A stretch of 64,000 bases of DNA from Salvator merianae (lineage: Eukaryota > Chordata > Lepidosauria > Squamata > Teiidae): NCBI GenBank assembly GCA_003586115.2, contig QVOM02000112.1:49076143-49140142 (forward strand), given 5' to 3'. The translations under genes and the position numbers were made by a program. The notes under the pieces are model-generated. The model saw nothing but the letters and a program-made list of their open reading frames with translations, was not told the origin of the DNA and did no database searches. Shown piece by piece: positions 31,656 to 41,670 of the stretch. Within the stretch, counting starts at the first letter, position 1; each line of letters starts with the position of its first letter.

Positions 31656-33089
31656 AATTGCTCTTTTATATTAGCTTTTTGTTGTGTACTTCTCATGTAT
31701 GAGAGTTATTTTCCTTTGTTCTCTGACTGTGTTATCTAAGGGTGATAAATTGAAGGTGAGCATTTGGAGCAGGAAATCCAACCCCTTAGAAAGGTTTAAG
31801 AAGAAACAGTTCTAACTGGTTTTTCAATGTGTTGACCAGCTCTCTGAATCTAGATAACTGCAGTAAGAATGTTAAAGGAAAAAAAAAACACTTATTGAGT
31901 TTGGGGAAGAACAGAAGAGTGCTCCCTTCTGTTGTTTCTCTCAGAAATTTGGGTTGACAATGCTTCATGACAAGATGGGATGGTGCAAACATGCCTTCAA
32001 GTTGAGCTCAACTCCCAGTTATCCCAGGAAACAGCATGCAGTTTTCTGGGTAATACTATGGAAACTGTTTGCCATTGGCATCTTCTGGGAAGTTGCTAGG
32101 GATTAAATCTGCAACTTTTTGCACACAAAACAGATAATCTACCTCTGAGCTAAAGCTCTCCCTTTCCCAAGACAGGGAATATCCATACTTGCAGATTAGC
32201 TAATGACAGGTTACAATAACTCTTCTTTCCACCTAGTGATGTGCCAGATGTGTGCTGAGTGTGGGGTGTCCTCATGCCATCACACAGCTCAGAATGCCAC
32301 AAAAGGCCACAGCTTCCTATTTTACACTGTGGCCATATGGCACCTGCACCTGACCTTCTTCTGGGCACAGTATCTGTGCTGAGAGAACTCTAGAGATTTA
32401 AAAGCAGTCTCTGCATGGACCAGCTATGTCCCTGTTCCTGCCACCACTGTGCAGGCAGAGGCAGGAATGACTCATACCCTGCTCCAGAGCCCAACACCAT
32501 TTCTGTAAGATACAGAGGATGGCCCACTCTGGTGCCATGTCCTGGAATAAATTCAGCTAAATGTCCCTGGTCAGTCTGCTCCACCCCACTTGCTGCATTT
32601 CTGGCCCAGATGGCCAGAGGGTCCTTTCTGCACTCCTTCCCCATGTCCCAGGACAGGATGGGACATTCTGTCCCAGAACAAGCAAACTGTTCCATGCTGG
32701 GATGCGTTGCCACTGAAGTGGGATAGGACTTGACCCATCCCCTTCCCAAGTGTGGCCCCACTGCCATGGAAGAGCCTTTGGAGGCAGTGCAGAGACTGCA
32801 AAGGCCAGGAACTTTACAGTTCCTTCACAGTTTCCAGGAGGGCCCTTCTTGGTGACTTGCTACTTCCAATGCCATTTCCAGGAGCACAACCAAGGCTCCT
32901 CTGTCATATTCTGGCCTACGGGGGCATGTTGTCTGCATGTCCTCTGTAGTCCAGAATATGGGCACTGACTTGGTTGTGTGTCACTTTGAAGAGGACCACA
33001 ACAGAACCAGAATCAGGGACCATTTTGATGTCATATCTTGTTCCACCACTTCATCCAATGTGGATGATGTGTGACAAGGGAGCAGGACC
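31656..33089. other. Unassigned, possible long MITE relative
   Basis: CTCTGCATGGACC near 32410 resembles a left terminus related to the GGCCCTTTCTGCAC family, and the stretch from there to 33147 may be one longer, degenerate element. Hairpin CCAGGACAGGATGGGACATTCTGTCCCAG-like sequence lies near 32649-32676. No gene is supported. Confidence 0.4.
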
Positions 33090-33147
33090 TGCCATAGTCC
33101 ATGCAAGAATTTATCCTGCAATAAAGCTAAATGCAGAAAGGGCCTAT
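33090..33147. mobile_element. Right end of Harbinger-like MITE
   Basis: CTGCCATAGTCCATGCAAG, TTATCCTGCAATAAAGC and AATGCAGAAAGGGCC match the right arm of the 18854 family. Confidence 0.6.
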
Positions 33148-34726
33148 ATGTCTTGAGTCATCGTGAGGAAAGATGGTCGTATTTGTACTGAGGAGGAGGA
33201 GGAGGCCAAAAGCGTGAAAGGCTGCATGCGTTTCATGTTGACAGTCCAGAGTTCAACCCTGGTGAAAAATGGCTTTGAAAATCAAAGATAAAACAAACGT
33301 AAACAGCCTAGACTATCTGATCCTCCTCTTTCTAAAGCTTCAGTCTTTAAAAGGTGGGTAGCTTAGAGTGGCTTTTTTGTAAGAGTGCCCAGTTTACTTG
33401 CCCTGACCCCAAGGACAAAGCTGAGATCTCACTTTAGCAACTGATCATTCCCATTTTTTAACCTGAACTTTTTAAAGTTACCAAATCTAATGCATACTAC
33501 ATTTGTTCTGTAGCCCCACTTCTATTTTGCATTGGTAGTATGGATGGCATCTGTTCATTTATACAGGGCAAGTGTTTCCTTACATATGAGATCTCCTCAG
33601 TGTCTGTCTAATGTTCTACAGGCTAAGCAATTGTGAATTTGAGTGTTTATTTTACTTGTAGAATACACCTGCAACCTAAATATTGCATGATAAGCAGATG
33701 TTCACGTCTATAAATTGAACTACGCACAATGATTTATGGACCTCAGAGAATCAGAGTTAGCGAGTGTGAGCCAAGGTCACTGTTGGACTTTTCACATTTA
33801 ATAAATCTTGACATTGTTTGGGAGATGGGGGAGAGAAAGAGAGAAATAAAGTAATTATAACATATAACAACTTGAGAGGCATGCCAGTGATGGTCTGTGG
33901 AGCAGATGTAAGACAGGTTGATTTTGATACATGAAGCTGACCTTGCAGAGTAGATTAAAAAATGAAATATAGGATATGAACTCACATAACGAAGCAGAGA
34001 AAGAGGATGTTATGAAGCCCTTGTACATCTAGGACTTCTTCAGGACTGATTCTGTGACTCTAGGGCGATTTTCACACTTACCTAACTGGGCCAGTCTTGC
34101 AGGATCAGATCAGCCTGGAGCTGTTCCAACAGCAGGAGCTGCTTCCAGGTACTGGAATAAGCCTTCCACATTTAGAAGGCTATTCTGGTATAGTTCCTCC
34201 CCCTACACACTGTGCTGGCTCTGGAGATCCTGTGATCTCTTGAGACATTTCCAGGTCCTGTAAGAGCTAGGAACTTAAGTTCCTAGTCTTGGTTTTCCTG
34301 GGGACACGTTTTGGTGGTGCAATCTGGTGTGCTACTGAAATGCATCCCCCTGTTAGACCAGAGCAGGGAGGCATACACCACTCTGCATGCCTCTTTATTT
34401 TGATCCAGAAGCCCCGGAATGCTGGTAGACCTGAAAAAAAAAGATCTACTTGTGTTCTGGTCTAGTTGACCATTTTGGCTGCTGAGACCAGGACACACTC
34501 CATCCCAATCTGGGTGGAATAGCCTAGAAAGGGGGAAGGCCCTCTCTTCTGGTCCAGCACGTGGAAGAGAGGGACCTGAAGAGATCCAGGCCTTGCACTA
34601 TCTCGGTCCCCAGGTAAGCGTGAAAAGGCTCCAGGGTTCCTCTGGTCTTCATCCTTGGGAAAACAGAGCTCTTTTGAATCAGTGGACATACTTTTGAGTA
34701 AAGAAGCCAAGACTGAACTGAGAAAA
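33148..34726. other. Unassigned stretch
   Basis: CTAGGGCGATTTTCACACTT at about 34060 resembles a DNA-element terminus. No gene is recognised; (GAGGAG)n-like purine sequence occurs near 33190. Confidence 0.4.
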
Positions 34727-35200
34727 ATGGGTCCACATGGGGCTTATCAACATCTACAATTTAATCCAGCTTCAGTCCACTTTCGTAGTGAGAGAGCAAA
34801 TCAGCAGAGTAACAAGCTGTTTTCTTTAGGCATCATTTAACTTAGAAAATCCACCTTTGGATAAGACAATGTGGTAAGAAAAAGGAGGAGGAGGAGTTGC
34901 TTTTGTACCCCACTTTTCCCACCCTGAGGGGACTCAAAGCAGCCGACAAACCTTCCTTTCTTCTCCCCACAACAGACACCCTGTGGGGTAGATGGGGCTG
35001 TGAGAACTCAGATCAGAGTTGTGACGAACCCAAGGTCCCACAGCTGGTTTCATGCAGGAGTGCAGCCTCGAACTGGGAGAGTTCCAGATAAGAGTCTGAC
35101 ACGCGAAACACAAGGCCAAGCTAGTCACTTTGCTATTGTGTTCTCTCATTCTGAAGGTAGACTGAAGCTGGATTAAAACTTAGGTGTGGATGGGCCCATA
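34727..35200. mobile_element. MITE with GGGCCCATCCACA-type ends, interrupted
   Basis: The left end reads ATGGGTCCACATGGGG and is followed by TTTAATCCAGCTTCAGTC. The right side has GACTGAAGCTGGATTAAA followed by GTGTGGATGGGCCCAT. The inner pair is a perfect 18-bp inverted repeat and the outer pair an imperfect one. The region between is mostly a MIR/L2-like SINE (34886-35128) that appears to have landed inside. Without it the MITE would be about 230 bp. Confidence 0.65.
34886..35128 (+). mobile_element. MIR/L2-like SINE or LINE end
   Basis: Starts GGAGGAGGAGTTGCTTTTGTAC and contains GACTCAAAGCAGC, CCCACAACAGACACCCTGTG, GGGTAGATGGGGCTG, AACCCAAGGTCCCACAGCTGG and AGTCTGACACGC. The order 'ACCCTGTGgGGTAG', 'CCCAAGGTCcCACAGCTgG', 'AGTCTGA' is that of MIR/L2-type elements, common in squamates as well as mammals. 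Whether it is a SINE or a LINE 3' end cannot be told from this copy. Confidence 0.7.
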
Positions 35201-35261
35201 GTTGCCAGGACTAGGTCCCAACTTGATGGTACCAAGCAACCACAAAAGTTCTTTAATCAGA

Positions 35262-35394
35262 GGCTGTGTCTCCATTACGCAGCAAAGGCACCTTAACCAG
35301 GGCCTCAGGAAAGCCAGTCCCTCTTACCATAAATGGAGACTGCCTGCCATGGGGCCCAAGTTAAGATGCCTTTGCTGCTTAATGGAGATCCTGT
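35262..35394. mobile_element. Palindromic MITE, GTGTCTCCATTA ends
   Basis: Left arm 35271-35304 (TCCATTACGCAGCAAAGGCA, then CCTTAACCAGGGCC) pairs with right arm 35351-35386 (GGGGCCCAAGTTAAG, then ATGCCTTTGCTGCTTAATGG). There are few mismatches and a loop of about 46 bases. It is a fold-back non-autonomous DNA element; the superfamily is not assigned. Confidence 0.7.
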
Positions 35395-36101
35395 AACTTG
35401 CATTTAATTGACTGGATTCCTTTTAATACTCTTCTTCTGCCACTGTTAATTGTAGACTGCAAGTTGTAGAGTAATCTAAAGGAAGAAACTTAGATATACT
35501 AATAGCTTTCCAAAAACAGGGTAAATATTTAGGCAATATTTTCTGTTGGTATGCTGTGTCCATTTTAGTTATTACTCTGGTCTATTGGATAGATATATTT
35601 GTGGCTTAATGCGCATGCAAGCCATTCTTGCATAGTAACATGTCAAAATGAAGTATTTCCATAGTGATTATGTCTTTAGCATTAAGAGAAAACAAAAGCA
35701 AACATCCTCTTTCATGTTACTGCTTCTCTTTATGGTAGAGGCTATGATTTATCACATCTAGTTAATAAAATATATGGGAAGCAACATTCGTATTTTTGTA
35801 TTTCTGTGGAGCTTTATCAAAACCAAACAGCAATAGATTTCATATCTGGTCAGGAGACTGTCTTTACAGCTGCACAAGAGGGATCACAGATTCAGTTAAG
35901 AGGCCACGTGAATCACGTTGTTCTGCATTCTACGTATAAAAAAATAGGTAGAAAATGTGTTGCCCTGTAGATTTTTATTTTTATATGTGTATCAGTTTTT
36001 GCATTTCTAATTTGCCCATTATTCTCCTCCTTTCTGTTTCGTTCTGATGACAATCCTGTGAGGTTGATTATGGTGAAAGACAACGAGGAGCTTCCATCTA
36101 G
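35395..36101. other. Unassigned AT-rich stretch
   Basis: No recognisable gene, RNA or repeat. Confidence 0.45.
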
Positions 36102-36555
36102 AGAGCTGTTTGCACTTAGCTGTAGGTGAGTTTCTGGTCACCCACTGGACAGGCCCATCTGCACGCCAATGCTGCTGCCACATCCGGGAATGCCTTCAGC
36201 TGTTCCCAAACACTACTAACTGTGGATAACTAAAATTCCGTCCACAGCTTGACCAGAAGCAGCTGGGTGGCTCCCGGTCAGCAGTGTTTGCACCCTCTTC
36301 CAGGTGTAAACACTGCAAGTGGGGTGGCAGCATGGCTGTGGTTGTGCAGTTGTGTGCTGCATCCTGATCGACGTGGTAATGTTTGGCTGTGCACCAGATG
36401 TTGCTGTGGCCACTGTCATGGTGACTGGGCCTGCCATTCACACTTTGAGCACTGGCAGCCCAGTACAAGGTTGTTCCAGCAGTTAAAGTGCAAATGGCCA
36501 CCATGTCACTGGGTCTTTACCAGTGTAGTATGGTATTGTAAGTGCGAAGAGGCCC
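36102..36555 (+). mobile_element. Harbinger-like MITE, second subfamily
   Basis: Left end GAGAGCTGTTTGCACTTAGC and right end GTAAGTGCGAAGAGGCCC. Interior blocks CCAGAAGCAGCTGGGTGGCT, TGGTGACTGGGCCTGCCATT and GGTTGTTCCAGC match 21086-21587 and 50696-51140. The copy is full length but its target duplication has decayed. Frames through it on both strands are not genes. Confidence 0.75.
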
Positions 36556-36565
36556 ATGGCTTCAA

Positions 36566-36718
36566 TCCTGGAAGGGGAGATCACTGGCCGTGGGGTCTGC
36601 GTTTTGCCACAGCAGGCTGATGCGAGACCGGCCCAGGGAGGGGCGTGTTTTCGCGGCCAGCAATCTCCCCTTCTAGTGACATGCAAACACCTGCACTTAA
36701 AGCGATGAGCTGTCACTG
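36566..36718. mobile_element. Partial hAT-type MITE
   Basis: GGGGAGATCACTGGCCG, CACAGCAGGC, CGGCCCAGGGAGGGGCG and GCGGCCAGCAATCTCCCC lead to the right terminus ACTTAAAGCGATGAGCTGTC ACTG. The interior inverted repeat (GGGGAGATCACTGGCCG/CGGCCAGCAATCTCCCC) is kept. The left terminal repeat is not recognisable. Closest relatives are 12973-13080 and 60554-60743. Confidence 0.7.
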
Positions 36719-37429
36719 CTCATAATGTGTTCACGGCACCACCATGCTGTGCAAACCTTACATTATGTGAGCATGTAAAGTTAACTGCATTCTCTTCAAC
36801 CCAAGGTAATCACTTGTCCTTGTTTCTCATCGTTGTAAGGCAATACAACCCAGAGCCAACTCTCCTTCACCACAAAAGTCAAAACCAGACACCCCTTCTC
36901 CAAAGTCTTTGCCCCTTCTTTCCCCCCACAGCCTCCTTGGGAGTCCAGGGGCAGACAGTGTTATGTAGGACACCATCCGTAAACTATTCATCACCATTCT
37001 GATCTCCAAGGAGCAATCTACCTTGAATCATTCATCACAGGGTGGGGTATGTGTGTGTTGCAGTAGAAATAACTCAGTAAAGAGAATGCCAGACTCATCA
37101 CATAGTTTTCTGCTAATTTATGAAAGAGTGCTGGGAATTCTGGTGTTTAAAGGGAGGATAAGATGAATCGTGTTTGGAAAACTGTTTGTGTTTACCTCTT
37201 ACAAGGAAATCCTTTTCATGCTTACTTGTTGCTCTGCATGTAGTGGAATTCACTCCAAAGGAGGTGTGCATAGGGTATGAAAAAGAGCACAGGATTCCTG
37301 CTCCTTTAATAGCTGCACAGAAAAGGGAATTTCAAAAGATATTGGCTGCATGATAGGTGACACCTGCTGAAATCCACTTTTTTTTTTTTTTTGCAACTCT
37401 TATTTGTAATAGTGGTAGTTTTCCCATAA
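36719..37429. other. Unassigned stretch
   Basis: No gene is recognised. A T-run lies at about 37378-37392. Confidence 0.4.
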
Positions 37430-37680
37430 AAGTGATAACTTACTTCTGTCTGCCGGCTCCTTTCCCATAATATGATTGCTTACCTCCATCTGCCAGCTCT
37501 TTTCATGATTGCCCCTCTTGCAAATACCTGGATTTCAGCCAAACACACACAAAAAAAGATCCAAAGGAAGTGGGTGGGTGCTTGGCTGGCTTCCCGGTAT
37601 TTGTAAGAGGAACAATCATGAAAGGAGACAGAAGACTGAGGTAAGAGTTCCGCCCATGTCTGACGAGGCTGTCAAGAGGC
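37430..37680. mobile_element. Fold-back DNA element fragment
   Basis: TTTTCATGATTGCCCCTCTTG followed by CAAATACCTGG (37500-37531) pairs with GGTATTTGTAAGAGGAACAA followed by TCATGAAAGGAG (37593-37625). Flanking CCATAAAAGTGATAACTTAC and TCTGCCAGCTC blocks also occur at 41050-41110 and 43540-43740. It is a fragment of the family represented at 40412-41245 and 43464-43845. Confidence 0.6.
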
Positions 37681-38218
37681 AATTGTGGATCTTCTTGAGA
37701 TCTTGGGATGGCCTCCTGCCATCTGGAGGCATTCTGAGAAAAAATAAGCAGATACAAAAACTGCTGATTTAAGGACTTGGATGCTAGTCTGATGAGCAGG
37801 AGAAACAATAAGAACAAATCCTGGAAACCAGGTTCTTTCTTCTTCTTATAAAATTACACATTATATAAGTTTAACAGTCTGACAGATGAAAAGCAGGTAG
37901 CCTGCCAATGCAGAGAACTCATTTACACAACCACAGCTGAAACATGCCCACATTTTGGTTGACGGAACCTAGTCTGACTTAGGGTGTGATTATTTGCTCT
38001 GAAAGCTGCTGCCAGCTCTTCTATTTACTCAGCAGTTTACTATCCTATGCCAAAATAATTCTCAGTTTCTATCCTTGGTTGACAAAGTTTTCTCTTCACT
38101 TCTAGATCATTACAGTTACGTATAGACATGAAGGCCAGCTCCAGGCACCAATCAAATATTGCACTAACAGGTGACATTCTGGAGAAACGGCCCTCTGGAA
38201 TTATCACCTGTGGGCTAG
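37681..38218. other. Unassigned stretch
   Basis: No recognisable gene or repeat. Confidence 0.4.
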
Positions 38219-38574
38219 ACAGTGTGGGGACCCACACTATCTGTGCACATTTTAGTGATGTGCATATCCAAGTCTTTCACTGGTGAGAAATACCTGGAAG
38301 TGCAGGTTCGTGACTACCATGCTTGCATGGCCATCATTTTTAGCCACTGCACATGCACAGTGGCCACAGTGAAGATAGTGGCTCTCTCCAGAAGATAATA
38401 GCGCTATTTTGGGAAAACCTGCCATGGGAGTTGAGTTTTCCCAAAATAGGCTATCACACATTTTAGCGGGCATATAGTGAAGTTATGGTGGACATGCCAG
38501 AGATACATGTGCCAGTCCCACCATAGCAGCACCATCATGGGGCTATATTCTCCCCATCTGGACAAGGCCAAATT
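38219..38574. repeat. Hairpin-bearing stretch, probable MITE remnant
   Basis: Contains the hairpin AGTGTGGG-GA-CCCACACT (38220-38237) and a larger fold, CTATTTTGGGAAAACC with GGTTTTCCC-like complement ending AAAATAGGC (38403-38452). It closes with CCCATCTGGACAAGGCC, resembling the ATCTGGATGTGGCC terminus at 60176. The matching left terminus is not certain. Confidence 0.4.
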
Positions 38575-38762
38575 TCTGATTCAAACAAACTTTTCTTCAT
38601 GTAACTGATGACTCAGGTGGCTTTATAGACAAGCTGGCTACAATACTCATCACAGAGCTGAAAAGAGAGGACAGAGACAAGAATAAACATTTAAACTAGT
38701 CTTCCAGGCAGCAAGGGAGTCTAGTAGCACCTTAGATACTAAGAGAGAGAAAGAAGTTGATA

Positions 38763-38800
38763 GCATGAGCTTTCGTAGGCTAAGCCTACTGCATCAATGC
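38763..38800 (-). ncRNA. Hammerhead-ribozyme-like motif (degenerate)
   Basis: On the minus strand: GCAT, then TTGATGC (core; the consensus is CTGATGA), then stem II GTAGG-CTTAG-CCTAC (five perfect pairs), then CGAAA (core GAAA), then GCTC and ATGC, which closes stem I with the opening GCAT. Order and spacing match the minimal hammerheads described in Penelope-like elements. Two invariant core bases deviate (C3 to T, A9 to C), so cleavage is doubtful. Stem III would be very short, as in that class. Confidence 0.5.
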
Positions 38801-38818
38801 ATGACTCCGTGGTGTCAT

Positions 38819-38850
38819 GCATCTGATGCAGTGGGCTTAGTCTACGAAAG
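38819..38850 (+). ncRNA. Hammerhead-ribozyme-like motif (degenerate)
   Basis: GCAT, CTGATGC (core with only A9 changed to C), stem II GTGGG-CTTAG-TCTAC (five pairs counting two G-U wobbles), then GAAA and GTC. The 3' strand that would close stem I is not preserved, unlike in the opposed motif. Together they face each other across about 18 bases. Confidence 0.45.
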
Positions 38851-38873
38851 TCTCTAAGGTGCTTCTAGACCCT

Positions 38874-39084
38874 CTAGCTAACTGATCCATCTTTGAAGTC
38901 TTCCAGGTGTACAACCTATGATCTAAAGTCAGAAACATCAGAGCTCTGAAATACAAGTGGACTAAAAGAATGACAGATCATTCCTGGGTGCGTTCATTAA
39001 GTGGCAGTATTAGCCTGCTCACACTTCAGATCAATCAAAGTTTGCAGCTTTACGATTTCTGATTCCTCACTATATTTCATTTTA
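38874..39084. other. Unassigned stretch
   Basis: No recognisable feature. Confidence 0.35.
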
Positions 39085-39135
39085 TATATCTTATACCCTG
39101 CCCTCACACATTTAAATAGGGGCTACATGTCTTAA
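39085..39135 (-). mobile_element. Short L2-like LINE tail fragment
   Basis: TATACCCTGCCCTCACACATT followed by AAATAGGGGCTACATGTC resembles the reverse complement of a LINE 3' terminus. Small and worn. Confidence 0.35.
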
Positions 39136-39915
39136 ATAAAGAAACAATATTTAGGTCAACACCAGTTGAAATTCCTCCTTTGATTCTATTATTAAAGTTG
39201 AATGAGCCTGTCCTGTTTTCCATCTGGTCACCCTTTCTCTTCAGTGTTGTTTCTCTTCTCAAATCCACAGAAAGACCAAACCTCCCAACTATAGGCTGTA
39301 CTACAGGGCAACATTGCATTTTTGGCCTGGTATGTGCTCAGCCAATCAGCAGTACACTTACAGCAAGAGGTCCAAGAGCCAGGAGTTTGGGAGCTGTATC
39401 TGTGACAAGCAAAAGGTTCACAGCTTTCATAAAAAGGTGGATTCAGCACTACATTGCTGAACTTCTATCCAGCAGTAAGGAGCCTTCAGTTCTCTAAATT
39501 TTCTGGACATAATCACTAACTATTGATCATTAGAAGCAGAACATCTTGTCACATTGTATACCTAGTTTGAAAGCCAAATTCCCTTCTCACTGATATTTTC
39601 TACTAGACATACAATAGTTTCTATGCTTTCAGTCCCCACCAAACTGGACTGGACAAAAAATCAGAAGCATCTTTCTAGATCATTTATACTAATATAAAAC
39701 AACAACAAAAGAAAAGATGCAGTAATAAGAAGTCCATGATTCTTTAAAGCTGGAGAATATGAGTAAAAGATCTGCTTTTCAGACCAGCAGCAACCTGTGG
39801 ATCAGAACCAAAAAGGGTCTGGAAGATTCATTTTGATCTCCTTGAATTTCCTTTTGTTGTGCTGTGGATCAAGATTCAGTCTGAGGAGATTGAAGAGCTT
39901 TCCAGGCAGCCAGAC
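39136..39915. other. Unassigned stretch
   Basis: Frames at 39180-39497 (plus) and 39228-39449 (minus) overlap and have no recognisable domain. Confidence 0.4.
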
Positions 39916-40260
39916 TAGGGATGCGCACAAATGAATTCATGTTTTTGTTTTGCTGTCAAAGCGAAAACCCATATTTTTGCTTCATTGGCGAATTGCAACA
40001 TCAAAAATATGGGGTTTTGCATTTGTTTTTGTGATGTTCATGATGCTTTTACCCATTGAAAATGCCCTTTTCATAGGCAAAAACACAGCAAAACCATGAA
40101 TATTCAAACAAATATTTTATTTTTGTGAGGGGGTGACTGCTTCAATTCGCATTGAATTCTGGAAATGCAAAAAATTCATTTTCGATTCAATGCAAATATC
40201 CACAAATGCAAAATATTTGAACAAATATGCAAATGTGAATTGATTTTTTGCAAATCTCTA
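39916..40260. mobile_element. AT-rich MITE, second copy
   Basis: Opens TAGGGATGCGCA and closes TTGCAAATCTCTA, the same ends as 2289-2622 with a few substitutions. The interior shares the alternating AAAAT/ATTTT fold-back character and the TTCATTGGCGAATT block (TTCATCAGCGAATT at 2355). Confidence 0.65.
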
Positions 40261-40411
40261 AGGCAGACAAAGACTGACCCCTGTCCAGTCAGAACTCACT
40301 GAAGTGTTTCACAAGACGCTGTTGCTTCAGAATCTTCTTAATTGATAATACCACGAAGTTGATACCAAAATTCCAATGATAGAGAAGATTCTGACAGCAT
40401 CTCTAACTAGA

Positions 40412-41245
40412 CTGAGGGTGCCTCCAGACATCAGGAGACAATCAGGAGGTGCGAAGACAATACCGCAATTGCCTCTTGCCACTCCTGCCAGACACGGAGG
40501 GAACTATAGGCTCTTGCTTCTATCTACCAGCTCCTCTCATTGTTATTCCTCTTGCAAATACTTTTTTTTTAAAAATGCAACAGAGATACATCCACGTTCA
40601 CAGGAGAAAGAAGACTGTGAGTCACCTTGATGAAGCCTCAAGAGGCCCAAGGCCTCAGTAAGGTGCAAAAAATGATTCCCCAAATCCTTCAGAAGATCCT
40701 TGGTTCATGTGCACTTCAGGATCCCAGCAACTGTCAGCATGACATTCTTTCTTGCCGCTCCCTCTGCAGGCGTGGCAGCAATGGTGCGGGCTGGACTCCC
40801 CTCAGCCGGCTGTTGCAGCCCGAGTGATGGCAACAGCAGGAGGCAGCTGGGTCGAGCAGCGGAGCTGGCAAGCTGCCTCCATCGCGTTCACCCGCCCAGG
40901 CATCAATGTGATCCAGCTGTGCGCCCCTCTTGCAAATACTCTTGAACCCACCCACATTCCTTTACATGTTTTTTTCGCACACCTGGCTGACATCCAGGTA
41001 TTTGCAAGAGGAGCAATCATGAAAGGAGCCAGCAGACAGAGTAAGCATCCACTTTTATGGGAAAGGAGCTAGCAGACGGAGGTAAGTGATCACTACTATG
41101 AGAAATCCCATAATAGCAATATTGTGGGACATTACCTGCATATCCTGAGACTATATCAGGAGTGCCACAATTACATGTGACATTTCTAGTATAATCCCAG
41201 GAGTATTGAGGAGTTTGGACCGCATCTTGAGGCACCTTAGAATTG
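40412..41245. mobile_element. DNA element with GAGGGTGCCTCCAGACA end, interrupted
   Basis: Left end GAGGGTGCCTCCAGACATC; right end near CTTGAGGCACCTTAG. Interior blocks (CCTCTTGCAAATACT, GACATCCAGGTATTTGCAAG, AGGAGCAATCATGAAAGGAG, CCCATAATAGCAATATT, TATAATCCCAGGAGTATTG) are shared with 37430-37680 and 43464-43845. It is split at 40563-40925 by a retroposed sequence. Without that insert the element is about 455 bp. Confidence 0.65.
40563..40925 (-). mobile_element. Retroposed poly(A) sequence, 15-bp duplication
   Basis: A 363-bp insert flanked by perfect direct repeats CCTCTTGCAAATACT (40548-40562 and 40926-40940). On the minus strand it starts GC-rich (GGCGCACAGCTGGATCAC), becomes AT-rich and ends GCATTTTTAAAAAAAA, the structure of an L1-type retroposed transcript. 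Related uninterrupted copies of the host element at 37500 and 43575 show only one such motif, so the repeat is an insertion duplication. Minus-strand frames at 40734-40955 and 40802-41020 are proline/alanine/cysteine-rich and unrecognised. It could be a processed copy of an unknown mRNA or non-coding RNA, or a rare SINE; no second copy is seen here. Confidence 0.75.
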
Positions 41246-41372
41246 TCAAACATTTTGATTTCATGGGCACAATTGAAATCATGACGGTGTACCACTTCCT
41301 CTAGCTGCCTCTTTCTCCCAGGTACCCACTACCACCCTGCCAGCTAGAATAAGGAATAAAGAAGAGAGAAAT
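41246..41372. other. Unassigned stretch
   Basis: No recognisable feature. Confidence 0.35.
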
Positions 41373-41387
41373 AAAATAATAATAATG

Positions 41388-41434
<47 letters not shown>
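41373..41434. repeat. (AAT)n microsatellite
   Basis: About twenty AAT units with one GAT interruption. The tyrosine-rich minus-strand frame at 41301-41555 is an artefact of it. Confidence 0.96.
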
Positions 41435-41435
<1 letters not shown>

Positions 41436-41670
41436 TTTATTTATAATGCTCTTTTCTCCAAAAGGTGAAACAAGAAATATATACAACTGAAAGACAAACA
41501 AAACAAACAAAATATATGTATATAAAAATTGAATGCTATATGTAAAATCCCCCATTCCTCACCAGATACTTTACACCTCCATAGCTACAGATCTAAATGA
41601 TTCACTATGGTGAATCGAAAAGGAAAGTCTTCAATCCCTTCCGAAAGCAGAGGAGATCCTCCTCCAGTTC
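41435..41670 (-). mobile_element. Possible LINE 3' UTR fragment
   Basis: GTTTATTTATAATGCTC, then AATATATACAACTGAAAGAC and GGAAAGTCTTCAATCCCTTC resemble the layout of the reverse-oriented LINE 3' UTR at 60920-61245. Weak. Confidence 0.35.

Larger units (their letters stand above)
38715..38873. mobile_element. Penelope-like inverted repeat
   Basis: The outer arms GGGAGTCTAGTAGCACCTTA (38715-38734) and TAAGGTGCTTCTAGACCC pair with each other. The inner arms carry AGCTTTCGTAGGC and CTACGAAAGTC. This is the widespread amniote repeat with 'AGCTTTCG...CATCAGATGCATG...CGAAAG' text. I associate it with Penelope-like elements from memory of the family, not from any search. It is non-coding; two opposed ribozyme-like cores are annotated separately. 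Confidence 0.65.

Noticed and set aside
40734..41020. GC-rich patch with overlapping frames, possibly a first exon with CpG island
   Set aside because: It is confined to an insert with a 15-bp target duplication and an A-tail, so it is retroposed sequence rather than a resident exon.
41301..41555. Tyrosine-rich minus-strand frame
   Set aside because: Produced by the (AAT)n microsatellite.
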